Shown: piece after piece, positions 45,454 through 60,900 of the stretch
Layout of the letters: each line of letters opens with the position of its first letter
Position numbering within the stretch: the first letter of the stretch is position 1
Assembly (NCBI GenBank): GCA_032622095.1
Contig: CP136069.1
Coordinates: forward strand, 106,232,278 to 106,296,277
DNA length: 64,000 nt
DNA from: Siphonodentalium dalli
Taxonomy: Eukaryota; Mollusca; Scaphopoda; Gadilida; Siphonodentaliidae
Direction of reading: 5' to 3'
Position numbers and translations under genes: made by a program
The notes under the pieces: generated by a model
The model's input: only the letters and a program-made list of their open reading frames with translations
The model's database searches: none
What the model was told of the DNA's origin: nothing

Positions 45454-45666
45454 TGAAACCAAAACAGGAGTCTACATTCATATTTAGACATAGTTTATTC
45501 TATCATACATTGTCACAATTCATTATAATCAAGATGTCAGCCAAATACGTGTTGTTCAGTCGGTGGTCAGTTCTGTTCTCTCATTCTCGATAGCTGGGAG
45601 TGACGTCACATCCTCGGGCGCACTCGGGCCGGATAACGGTACTCTTCGGGACCTAAAACCGCTACA
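45454..45666 (-). promoter_or_regulatory. 5' LTR (right copy), promoter of the element
   Basis: This 213-bp copy of the terminal repeat would drive minus-strand transcription into the leader and ORF. It includes TGACGTCA at 45601-45608, AATAAA (45494-45499 on the minus strand) and a GC-rich segment near the outer end. It lacks one C relative to the 3' LTR. The exact transcription start is not visible. Confidence 0.92.
45601..45608. promoter_or_regulatory. TGACGTCA palindrome (CRE/ATF-type site) in the 5' LTR
   Basis: This is a perfect match to the cAMP-response-element consensus recognised by CREB/ATF bZIP factors. It lies upstream of the inferred transcribed part of the LTR and is preserved in the other LTR at 38689-38696. 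It suggests but does not prove bZIP-dependent transcription. Confidence 0.5.
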
Positions 45667-45670
45667 CATA
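45667..45670. repeat. Target-site duplication, right copy (CATA)
   Basis: This matches CATA at 38538-38541. Joining the left flank through its CATA to 45671 gives a normal satellite unit with no base lost or gained. Confidence 0.8.
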
Positions 45671-46149
45671 TATAGGTATCCCCACCACATACATATATAG
45701 GTATCCCCACCACATACATATATAGGTATCCCCGCCACATACATATATATGTATCACCACCACACACATATATAGGTATCCCCACCACATACATATATAG
45801 GTATCCCCACCACATACATCTATAGGTATCCCCACCACACACAAATATAGGTATCCCCACCACATACATATATAGATATCCCCACCACATACATATATAT
45901 GTATCCCCACCACATACATCTATATGTATCCCCACCACACACATATATAGGTATCCCCACCACATACATCTATAGGTATCCCCACCACACACATATATAG
46001 GTATCCCCACCACATACATATATAGTATCCCCACCACATACTTATATAGGTATCCCCACCACACACATCTATAGGTATCCCAACCACACACATCTATAGG
46101 TATCCCCACCACATAAATATGTAGGTATCCCCACCATATACATATTTAG

Positions 46150-49100
46150 GTATCACCACCACACACATACATGTACATAGGTATCCCCACCACATACATA
46201 TATAGGTATCCCCGCCACACATATATATAGGTATCCCCACCACACACATATATAGGTCTCCCCACCACATACATATATAGGTATCCCCGCCACACACATA
46301 TATAGGTATCCCCGCCAAACACATATATAGGTATCCTCACCACACACATATATAGGTATCCCCGCCAAACACATATATAGGTATCCTCACCACACACATA
46401 TATAGGTATCCCCGCCACATACATATATAGGTCTCCACGCCACATACATATATAGGTATCCCCACCACACATCTATAGGTATCCCCACCACACACATATA
46501 TAGGTCTCCTCACCACATACATATATGGGTATCCCCACCACATACATCTATAGGTCTCCCCACCACAAACATCTATAGGTATCCCCACCACATACATATA
46601 TAGGTATCCCAGCCACACACATATATAGGTATCCCCACCACACACATATATAGGTATCACCACCACACACATATATAGGTATCCCCACCACATACATATA
46701 TAGGTATCCCCACCACACACATATATAGGTATCACCTCCACACACATATATAGGTATCCCCACCACATACATATATAGGTATCCCCACCACATACATCTA
46801 TAGGTATCCCCACCACACACATATATAGGTATCCCCACCACATACATATATAGGTATCCCCACCACATACATATATAGGTATCCCCACCACATACATCTA
46901 TATGTATCCCCACCACACACATATATAGGTATCCCCACCACATACATCTATAGGTATCCCCTCCACACACATATATAGGTATCCCCACCACATACATATA
47001 TAGGTATCCCCACCACACACATCTATATGTATCCCCACCACATACATATATAGGTATCCCCACCACATTCATCTATAGGTACCACCACCACACACATATA
47101 TAGGTATCCCCACCACATACATATATAGGTATCCCCACCACCTACATATATAGGTATCCCCACCACATACATATATAGGTATCCCCACCCCATACATATA
47201 TAGGTATCCCCACCACATATATATAGGTATCCCCGCCACATACATATATATGTATCACCACCACACACATATATAGGTATCCCCACCACATACATATATA
47301 GGTATCCCCACCACATACATCTATAGGTATCCCCACCACACACAAATATAGGTATCCCCACCATATACATATATAGATATCCCCACCACATACATATATA
47401 TGTATCCCCACCACATACATATATATGTATACCCACCACACACATATATAGGTATCCCCACCACATACATCTATAGGTATCCCCACCACACACATATATA
47501 GGTATCCCCACCACATACATATATAGTATCCCCACCACACACATATATAGTTATCCCCACCACACACATCTATAGGTATCCCAACCACACACATCTATAT
47601 GTATCCCCACCACATAAATATGTAGGTATCCCCACCATATACATATTTAGGTATCACCACCACACACATACATAGGTATCCCCACCACATACATATATAG
47701 GTATCCCCGCCACACACATATATAGGTATCCCCACCACACACATATATAGGTCTCCCCACCACATAAATATATAGGTATCCCCGCCACACACATATATAG
47801 GTATCCTCACCACACACATATATAGGTATCCCCGCCACATACATATATAGGTCTCCACGCCACATACATATATAGGTATCCCCACCACAACATCTATAGG
47901 TATCCCCACCACACACATATATAGGTCTCCTCACCACATACATATATGGGTATCCACACCACATACATCTATAGGTCTCCCCTCCACAAACATCTATAGG
48001 TATTCCCACCACATACATAGATAGGTATCCCCACCACATACATATATAGGTATCCCCACCTCACACATATATAGGTATCCCCACCACACACATCTATAGG
48101 TATCCCCACCACACACATATATAGGTATCCCCACCATACACATCTATAGGTATCCCCACCACATACATATATAGGGATCCCAACCACACACATATATAGG
48201 TATCCCCACCACATACATATATAGGTATCCCCACCACATACATATATAGGTATCCCCGCCACACATATATATAGGTATCCCCACCACACACATATATAGG
48301 TCTCCCCACCACATACATATATAGGTATCCCCGCCACACACATATATAGGTATCCCCGCCAAACACATATATAGGTATCCTCACCACACACATTTATAGG
48401 TATCCCCGCCACATACATATATAGGTCTCCACGCCACATACATATATAGGTATCCCCACCACACATCTATAGGTATCCCCACCACACACATATATAGGTC
48501 TCCTCACCACATACATATATGGGTATCCCCACCACATACATCTATAGGTCTCCCCACCACAAACATCTATAGGTATCCCCACCACATACATATATAGGTA
48601 TCCCAGCCACACACATATATAGGTATCCCCACCACACACATATATAGGTATCACCACCACACACATATATAGGTATCCCCACCACATACATATATAGGTA
48701 TCCCCAACACACACATATATAGGTATCACCTCCACACACATATATAGGTATCCCCACCACATACATATATAGGTATCCCCACCACATACATCTATAGGTA
48801 TCCCCACCACACACATATATAGGTATCCCCACCACATACATATATGGGTATCCCCACCACATACATATATAGGTATCCCCACCACATACATCTATATGTA
48901 TCCCCACCACACACATATATAGGTATCCCCACCACATACATCTATAGGTATCCCCACCACACACATATATAGGTATCCCCACCACATACATATATAGGTA
49001 TCCCCACCACACACATCTATATGTATCCCCACCACATACATATATAGGTATCCCCACCACATTCATCTATAGGTACCACCACCACACACATAGATAGGTA

Positions 49101-50150
49101 TCCCCACCACATACATATATAGGTATCCCCACCACCTACATATATAGGTATCCCCACTACATACATATATAGGTATCCCCACCACATACATATATAGGTA
49201 TCCCCACCACATACATATATAGGTATCCCCGCCACATACATATATATGTATCACCACCACACACATATATAGGTATCCCCACCACATACATATATAGGTA
49301 TCCCCACCACATACATCTATAGGTATCCCCACCACACACAAATATAGGTATCCCCACCACATACATATATAGATATCCCCACCACATACATATATATGTA
49401 TCCCCACCACATACATATATATGTATACCCACCACACACATATATAGGTATCCCCACCACATACATCTATAGGTATCCCCACCACACACATATATAGGTA
49501 TCCCCACCACATACATATATAGTATCCCCACCACACACATATATAGGTATCCCCACCACACACATCTATAGGTATCCCAACCACACACATCTATAGGTAT
49601 CCCCACCACATAAATATGTAGGTATCCCCACCATATACATATTTAGGTATCACCACCACACACATACATAGGTATCCCCACCACATACATATATAGGTAT
49701 CCCCGCCACACACATATATAGGTATCCCCACCACACACATATATAGGTCTCCCCACCACATACATATATAGGTATCCCCGCCACACACATATATAGGTAT
49801 CCTCACCACACACATATATAGGTATCCCCGCCACATACATATATAGGTCTCCACGCCACATACATATATAGGTATCCCCACCACAACATCTATAGGTATC
49901 CCCACCACACACATATATAGGTCTCCTCACCACATACATATATGGGTATCCACACCACATACATCTATAGGTCTCCCCACCACAAACATCTATAGGTATC
50001 CCCACCACATACATAGATAGGTATCCCCACCACATACATATATAGGTATCCCCACCTCACACATATATAGGTATCCCCACCACACACATCTATAGGTATC
50101 CCCACCACACACATATATAGGTATCCCCACCATACACATCTATAGGTATC
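46150..50150. repeat. Higher-order repeat, 1994/1996-bp offset
   Basis: Two consecutive copies of about 2 kb share private variants: ATCACCTCC at 46731 and 48725 (offset 1994), and CCACAACATCTATAGG near 47886 and 49882 (offset 1996). Both copies contain the segment matching the two flanks of the LTR element but without the element. Confidence 0.8.
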
Positions 50151-51999
50151 CCCACCACATACATATATAGGGATCCCAACCACACACATATATAGGTATC
50201 CCCACCACATACATATATAGGTATCACCACCACACACATGTAGGTATCCCCACCACATACATATATAGGTATCACCACCACACACATGTAGGTATCCCCG
50301 CCACATACATATAGGTATCCCCACCACACACATATAGGTATCCCCACCGCACACATCTATAGGTATCACCACCACATACATATATAGGTATACCCAACAC
50401 ATACATATATAGGTATCCCCACCACATACATATATAGGTATCCCCACCACACACATCTATAGGTAATCCCACCACATACATATATAGGTATCCCCACCAC
50501 ATACATATATAGGTATCCCCACCACATACATATATAGGTATCCCCACCACATACATCTATTGGTATCACCGCCACATACATCATTAGGTATCGCCACCAC
50601 ATACATCTATAGGTATCCCGCCACACACATATATAGGTATCCCACCACACACATATATAGGTATCCCCACCACATACATCTATAGGTATCCCACCCCACC
50701 CATATATAGGTATCCCCACCACACACATATACAGGTATCACCACCACACACATATATAGGTATCCCCGCCAAATACATATATAGGTATCCCCACCACATA
50801 CATATATAGGTATCACCACCACACACATATATAGGCATCCCCACCACATACATATATAGGTATCCCCACCACATACATCTATAGTTATCCCCACCACACA
50901 CATATATAGGTATCCCCACCACATACATATATAGGTATCCCCACCACATACATATATAGGTATCCCCACCACATACATATATAGGTATCCCCACCACATA
51001 CATATATAGGTATCCCCACCGCATACATATATAGGTATCCCCGCCACATACATATATATGTATCACCACCACACACATATATAGGTATCCCCACCACATA
51101 CATATATAGGTATCCCCACCACCTACATCTATAGGTATCCCCACCACACACAAATATAGGTATCCCCACCACATACATATATAGATATCCCCACCACATA
51201 CATATATATGTATCCCCACCACATACATCTATATGTATCCCCACACACACATATATATGTATCCCCACCACATACATCTATAGGTATCCCCACCACACAC
51301 ATATATAGGTATCCCCACCACATACATATATAGGTATCCCCACCACACACATCTATAGGTATCCCCACCACACACATATATAGGTATCCCAACCACACAC
51401 ATATATAGATATCACCACCACATACATATATATGTATCCCCACCACACACATATAGGTATCCCCACCACATACATATAGGTATCCCCGCCACATACATAT
51501 AGGTATCCCCACCACACACATATAGGTATCCCCACCACACACATCTATATGTATCACCACCACATACATATATAGGTATACCCAACACATACATATATAG
51601 GTATCCCCACCACATACATATATAGTTATCCCCACCACACACATCTATAGGTATCCCCACCACATACATATATAGTTATCCCTACCACAAACATATATAG
51701 GTATCCCCACCACATACATATATAGGTATCCCCACCACGTACATCTATATGTATCCCCACCACACACATATATAGGTATCCCCACCACATACATCTATAT
51801 GTATCCCCACCACACACATATATAGGTATCCCCACCACATACATATATAGGTATCTCCACCACACACATATATAGGTATCCCCACCACATACATCTATAT
51901 GTATCCCCACCACACACATATATAGGTATCCCCACCACATACATATATAGGTATCCCCACCACACACATCTATATGTATCCCCACCACACACATCTAAA

Positions 52000-54900
52000 G
52001 GTATCCCCACCACACACATCTATAGGTATTCCCACTACATACATATATAGGTATCCCCACCACATACATATATAGGTCTCCCCACCACAAGCATATATAG
52101 GTATCCCCGCCACACACATATATAGGTATCCCCGCCACACACATATATAGGTATCCCCACCACACACATATATAGGTATCCCCGCCACATACATATGTAG
52201 GTATAACCAACACATACATATATAGGTATCCCCACCACATACATATATAGTTATCCCCACTACACACATCTATAGGTATCCCCACCACATACATATATAG
52301 TTATCCCCACCACAAACATATATAGGTATCCCCACCACATACATATATAGGTATCCCCACCACGTACATCTATATGTATCCCCACCACACACATATATAG
52401 GTATCCCCACCACATACATCTATATGTATCCCCACTACACACATATATAGGTATCCCCACCACATACATATATAGGTATCCCCACCACACACATCTATAT
52501 GTATCCCCACCACACACATCTAAAGGTATCCCCACCACACACATCTATAGGTATCCCCACTACATACATATATAGGTATCCCCACCACATACATATATCT
52601 GTATCCCCACCACACACATATATAGGTGTCCCCACCACATACATATATAGGTATCCCCGCCACACACATATATAGGTCTCCCCACCACACACATATATAG
52701 GTCTCCCCACCACAAGCATATATAGGTATCCCCGCCACACACATATATAGGTATCCCCGCCACACACATATATAGGTATCCCCACCACACACATATATAG
52801 GTATCCCCGCCACATACATATGTAGGTCTCCCCGCCACATACATATATAGGTATCCCCACCACACATCTATAGGTATCCCCACCACACACATATATTGGT
52901 CTCCCCGCCACACACATATATAGGTATCCCCGCCACATACATATATAGGTCTCCCCTCCACGTACATATATAGGTATCCCCACCACACATCTATAGGTAT
53001 CCCCACCACACACATATATAGGTATCATCACCCCACACATATATAAGTCTCCCCGCCACATACATCTATAGGTCTCCCCACCACATACATATATAGGTAT
53101 CACTACCACATACATATATAGGTATCCCCACCACTTACATATATAGGTATCCCCACCACACAAATATATAGGTAACCCCGCCACACACATATATAGGTAT
53201 CCCTACCACATACATTTATATGTATTCTCACCACACACATATATAGGTCTCCACGCCACATACATCCATAGGTCTCCCCACCACACACATATATAGGTAT
53301 CACCACTACATACATGTATAGGTATCCCCACCACATACATATATAAGTATCCCTACCACACACATATATAGGTATCCCCCCACACACATATATAGGTATC
53401 CCCACCACATACATCTATAGGTATCCCCACCACATACATATATAGGTATCCTCACCACACACATATATAGGTATCACCACCACATACATATATAGGTATC
53501 CCCGCCACACACATATATAGGTATCCCCGCCACATACATATATAGGTATCCCCACCACACACATCTATAGGTATCCCCACCACATACATATATAGGTATC
53601 ACTACCACATACATATATAGGTATCCCAACCACACACATATATAGGTATCCCCACCACACACATATATATAGGTATCCCCGCCACACACATATATAGGTA
53701 TCCCCACCACATACTTATATAGGTCTCCCCACCACATACATCTATAGGTTCTCCCCACCACACAAATCTATAGGTATCCCCACCACACACATATATAGGT
53801 ATCACCACCACACACATATATAGGTATCCCCACCACATACATATATAGGTATTCCCACCACATAAATATATAGGTATCCCCACCACACACATCTATAGGT
53901 ATCCCCACCACACACATCTATAGGTATCCCCACCACATTCATATATAAGTATCCCCACCACACACATTTATAGGTATCCACGCCACATACATATATAGGT
54001 ATCACTACCACACACATATATAGGTCTCCCCACCACATACATCTATATGTATCCCCACCACACACATCTATAGGTATCCCCACCACACACATATATAGGT
54101 ATCCTCACCACACACATATATAGGACTCCCCACCACACACATCTATAGGTATCCCCACCACATACATATATAGGTATCCCAACCACACACCTATATATGT
54201 ATCCCCACCACATACATATATAGGTATCACCACCACACACATATAGGTATCCACACCACATACATATAGGTATCCCCGCCACATACATATAGGTATCCCC
54301 ACCACACACATATAGGTATCCCCACCACACACATCTATAGGTATCACCACCACATACACATATAGGTATACCCAACACATACATATATAGGTATCCCCAC
54401 CACATACATATATATGTATCCCCACCACACACACCTATAGGTATCCCCACCACATACATATATAGGTATCCCCACCACATACATATATAGGTATCCCCAC
54501 CACATACATATATAGGTATCCCCACCACATACATCTATTGGTATCACCGCCACATACAATCTATAGGTATCCCCACCACATACATCTAAAGGTATCCCGC
54601 CACACACATATATAGGTATCCCCACCACACACATATATAGGTATCCCCACCACGTACATCTATAGGTATCCCGCCACACACATATATAGTTATCCCCACC
54701 ACACACATATACAGGTATCACCACCACACACATATATAGGTATCCCCGTCAAATACATATATAGGTATCCCAACCACATACATATATAGGTATCACCACC
54801 ACACACATATATAGGTATCCCCACCACATACATATATAGGTATCCCCACCACATTCATCTATAGTTATCCCCACCACACACATATATAGGTATCCCCACC

Positions 54901-57900
54901 ACATACATATATAGGTATCCCCACCACATACATATATAGGTATCCCACCACATACATATATAGGTATCCCCACCACATACATATATAGGTATCCCCGCCA
55001 CATACATATATATGTATCATCAACACACACATATATAGGTATCCCCACCACATACATATATAGGTATCCCCACCACATACATCTATAGGTATCCCCACCA
55101 CACACAAATATAGGTATCCCCTCCACATACATATATAGATATCCCCACCACATACATATATATGTATCCCCACCACATACATCTATATGTATCCCCACCA
55201 CACACATATATAGGTATCCCCACAACATACATATATAGGTATCCCCACACATACATATATAGGTATCCCCACCACATACATCTATTGGTATCACCGCCAC
55301 ATACATCTATAGGTATCCCCACCACATACATCTATTGGTATCACCGCCACATACATATATAGGTATCCCCACCACACACATATATAGGTATCCCGCCACA
55401 CACATATATAGGTATCCCCACCACACACATATATAGGTATCCCCACCACGTACATCTATAGGTATCCCGCCACACACATATATAGGTATCCCCACCACAC
55501 ACATATACAGGTATCACCACCACACACATATATAGGTATCCCCGTCAAATACATATATAGGTATTCCAACCACATACATATATAGGTATCACCACCACAC
55601 ACATATATAGGTATCCCCACCACATACATATATAGGTAACCCCACCACATTCATCTATAGTTATCCCCACCACACACATATATAGGTATCCCCACCACAT
55701 ACATATATAGGTATCCCCACCACATACATATATAGGTATCCCACCACATACATATATAGGTATCCCCACCACATACATATATAGGTATCCCCGCCTCATA
55801 CATATATATGTATCATCACCACACACATATATAGGTATCCCCACCACATACATATATATGTATCCCCACCACATACATCTATAGGTATCCCCACCACACA
55901 CAAATATAGGTATCCCCACCACATACATATATAGATATCCCCACCACATACATATATATGTATCCCCACCACATACATCTATATGTATCCCCACCACACA
56001 CATATATATGTATCCCCACCACATACATCTATAGGTATCCCCACCACACACATATATAGGTATCCCCACCACATACATATATAGGTATCCCCACCACACA
56101 CATCTATATGTATCCCCACCACACACATCTATAGGTATCCCAACCACACACATATATAGATATCACCACCACATACATATATAGGTATCACCACCACACA
56201 CATATAGGTATCCACACCACATACATATAGGTATCCTCGCCAGATACATATAGGTATCCCCACCACACACATATAGGTATCCCCACCACACACATCTATA
56301 GGTATCACCACCACATACACATATAGGTATACACAACACATACATATATAGGTATCCCCACCACATACATATATAGTTATCCCCACCACACACATCTATA
56401 GGTATCCCCAGCACATACATATATAGGTATCCCCACCACATACATATATAGGTATCACTACCACATACAAATATAGGTATCCCCACCACACACATATATA
56501 GGTATCCCCACCACACACATATATAGGTATCCCCGCCACACACATATATAGGTATCCCCACCACATACTTATATAGGTCTCCCCACCACATACATCTATA
56601 GGTATCCCCACCACACACATCTATAGGTATCCCCACCACACACATATATAGGTCTCCCCACCACACACATATATAGGTCTCCCCACCACAAGCATATATA
56701 GGTATCCCCGCCACACACATATATAGGTATCCCCGCCACACACATATATAGGTATCCCCACCACACACATATATAGGTATCCCCGCCACATACATATGTA
56801 GGTATACCCAACACATACATATATAGGTATCCCCACCACATACATATATAGTTATCCCCACTACACACATCTATAGGTATCCCCACCACATACATATATA
56901 GTTATCCCCACCACAAACATATATAGGTATCCCCACCACATACATATATAGGTATCCCCACCACGTACATCTATATGTATCCCCACCACACACATATATA
57001 GGTATCCCCACCACATACATCTATATGTATCCCCACCACACACATATATAGGTATCCCCACCACATACATATATAGGTATCCCCACCACACACATCTATA
57101 TGTATCCCCACCACACACATCTAAAGGTATCCCCACCACACACATCTATAGGTATCCCCACTACATACATATATAGGTATCCCCACCACATACATATATC
57201 TGTATCCCCACCACACACATATATAGGTGTCCCCACCACATACATATATAGGTATCCCCGCCACACACATATATAGGTCTCCCCACCACACACATATATA
57301 GGTCTCCCCACCACAAGCATATATAGGTATCCCCGCCACACACATATATAGGTATCCCCGCCACACACATATATAGGTATCCCCACCACACACATATATA
57401 GGTATCCCCGCCACATACATATGTAGGTCTCCCCGCCACATACATATATAGGTATCCCCACCACACATCTATAGGTGTCCCCACCACACACATATATTGG
57501 TCTCCCCGCCACACACATATATAGGTATCCCCGCCACATACATATATAGGTCTCCCCGCCACATACATATATAGGTATCCCCACCACACATCTATAGGTA
57601 TCCCCACCACACACATATATAGGTATCATCACCCCACACATATATAAGTCTCCCCGCCACATACATCTATAGGTCTCCCCACCACATACATATATATGTA
57701 TCACTACCACATACATATATAGGTATCCCCACCACATACATATATAGGTATCCCCACCACACAAATATATAGGTAACCCCGCCACACACATATATAGGTA
57801 TCCCTACCACATACATATATATGTATCCTCACCACACACATATATAGGTATCCACGCCACATACATCCATAGGTCTCCCCACCACACACATATATAGGTA

Positions 57901-60900
57901 TCACCACTACATACATGTATAGGTATCCCCACCACATACATATATAGGTATCCCTACCACACACATATATAGGTATCCCCCCACACACATATATAGGTAT
58001 CCCCACCACATACATATATAGGTATCCTCACCACACACATATATAGGTATCACCACCACATACATATATAGGTATCCACGCCACACACATATATAGGTAT
58101 CCCCGCCACATACATATATAGGTATCCCCACCACATACATCTATAGGTATCCCCACCACATACATATATAGGTATCACTACCACATACATATATAGGTAT
58201 CCCAACCACACACATATATAGGTATCCCCACCACACACATATATATAGGTATCCCCGCCACACACATATATAGGTATCCCCACCACATACTTATATAGGT
58301 CTCCCCACCACATACATCTATAGGTTCTCCCCACCACACACATCTATAGGTATCCCCACCACACACATATATAGGTATCACCGCCAAACACATATATAGG
58401 TATCCCCACCACATACATATATAGGTATTCCCACCACATAAATATATAGGTATCCCCACCACACACATCTATAGGTATCCCCACCACACACATCTATAGG
58501 TATCCCCACCACACACATCTATAGGTATCCCCACCACATTCATATATAAGTATTCCCACCACACACATTTATAGGTATCCACGCCACATACATATATAGG
58601 TATCACTACCACACACATATATAGGTCTCCCCACCACATACATCTATATGTATCCCCACCACACACATCTATAGGTATCCCCACCACACACATCTATAGG
58701 TTTCCTCACCACACACATATATAGGTATCCCCACCACACACATCTATAGGTATCCCCACCACATACATATATAGGTATCCCAACCACACACATATATATG
58801 TATCCCCACCGCATACATATATAGGTATCACCACCACACACATATAGGTATCCACACCACATACATATAGGTATCCCCGCCACATACATATAGGTATCCC
58901 CACCACACACATATAGCTATCCCCACCACACACATCTATAGGTATCACCACCACATACATATATAGGTATACCCAACACATACATATAGGTATCCCCACC
59001 ACATACATATATATGTATCCCCACCACACACATATAGGTACCCCCACCACATACATATATAGGTATCCCCACCACATACATATATAGGTATCCCCACCAC
59101 ATACATATATAGGTATCCCCACCACATACATCTATTGGTATCACCGCCACATACATCTATAGGTATCCCCACCACATACATCTATAGGTATCCCGCCACA
59201 CACATATATAGGTATCCCCACCACACACATATATAGGTATCCCCACCACGTACATCTATAGGTATCCCGCCACACACATATATAGGTATCCCCACCACAC
59301 ACATATATAGGTATCCCCGTCAAATACATATATAGGTATCCCAACCACATACATATATAGGTATCACCACCACACACATATATAGGTATCCCCACCACAT
59401 ACATATATAGGTATCACCGCCACACACATATATAGGTATCCCCACCACATACATATATAGGTATTCCCACCACATAAATATATAGGTATCCCCACCACAC
59501 ACATCTATAGGTATCCCCACCACACACATCTATAGGTATCCCCACCACACACATCTATAGGTATCCCCACCACATTCATATATAAGTATCCCCACCACAC
59601 ACATTTATAGGTATCCACGCCACATACATATATAGGTATCACTACCACACACATATATAGGTCTCCCCACCACATACATCTATATGTATCCCCACCACAC
59701 ACATCTATAGGTATCCCCACCACACACATATATAGGTATCCTCACCACACACATATATAGGTATCCCCACCACACACATCTATAGGTATCCCCACCACAT
59801 ACATATATAGGTATCCCAACCACACACATATATATGTATCCCCACCACATACATATATAGGTATCACCACCACACACATATAGGTATCCACACCACATAC
59901 ATATAGGTATCCCCGCCACATACATATAGGTATCCCCACCACACACATATAGGTATCCCCACCACACACATCTATAGGTATCACCACCACATACATATAT
60001 AGGTATACCCAACACATACATATATAGGTATCCCCACCACATACATATATATGTATCCCCACCACACACATCTATAGGTATCCCCACCACATACATATAT
60101 AGGTATCCCCACCACATACATATATAGGTATCCCCACCACATACATATATAGGTATCCCCACCACATACATCTATTGGTATCACCGCCACATACATCTAT
60201 AGGTATCCCCACCACATACATCTATAGGTATCCCGCCACACACATATATAGGTATCCCCACCACACACATATATAGGTATCCCCACCACGTACATCTATA
60301 GGTATCCCGCCACACACATATATAGGTATCCCCACCACACACATATATAGGTATCCCCGTCAAATACATATATAGGTATCCCAACCACATACATATATAG
60401 GTATCACCACCACACACATATATAGGTATCCCCACCACATACATATATAGGTATCCCCACCACATTCATCTATAGTTATCCCCACCACACACATATATAG
60501 GTATCCCCACCACATACATATATAGGTATCCCCACCACATACATATATAGGTATCCCACCACATACATATATAGGTATCCCCACCACATACATATATAGG
60601 TATCCCCGCCACATACATATATATGTATCATCAACACACACATATATAGGTATCCCCACCACATACAAATATAGGTATCCCCACCACATACATCTATAGG
60701 TATCCCCACCACACACAAATATAGGTATCCCCACCACATAAATATATAGATATCCCCACCACATACATATATATGTATCCCCACCACATACATCTATATG
60801 TATCCCCACCACACACATATATATGTATCCCCACCACATACATCTATAGGTATCCCCACCACATACATATATAGGTATCCCCACCACATACATATATAGG

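Larger units (their letters stand above)
38542..45666 (-). mobile_element. Non-autonomous LTR element carrying one large unknown ORF
   Basis: This 7,125-bp element is inserted in the satellite. It has direct terminal repeats of 214 and 213 bp with TG...CA ends, a CATA target duplication, a PBS fitting tRNA-Ser beside the right LTR and a GGGGGAA tract beside the left LTR. Its coding strand is therefore minus. The LTRs differ by one base (ATAACCGG at left, ATAACGG at right), so insertion was recent. The interior encodes one intact 1,044-aa ORF. I find no RT, RNase H, integrase, protease or zinc knuckle, and the remaining sequence is short frames or stop-rich leader. The LTR, PBS and PPT layout is that of Ty3/Gypsy-type elements, but with no pol the family cannot be proved. 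It presumably used enzymes from an autonomous relative. Confidence 0.9.

Noticed and set aside
38542-45666. Reverse transcriptase, integrase, protease or envelope genes
   Set aside because: I looked for YxDD, HHCC, DDE-like spacing, D(S/T)G and CCHC patterns and membrane segments in the frames of the element and found none convincing.
45556-46112. Open frames joining satellite to the right LTR edge
   Set aside because: They are chimeras across the insertion junction, running from repeat units into the LTR, with no support as genes.
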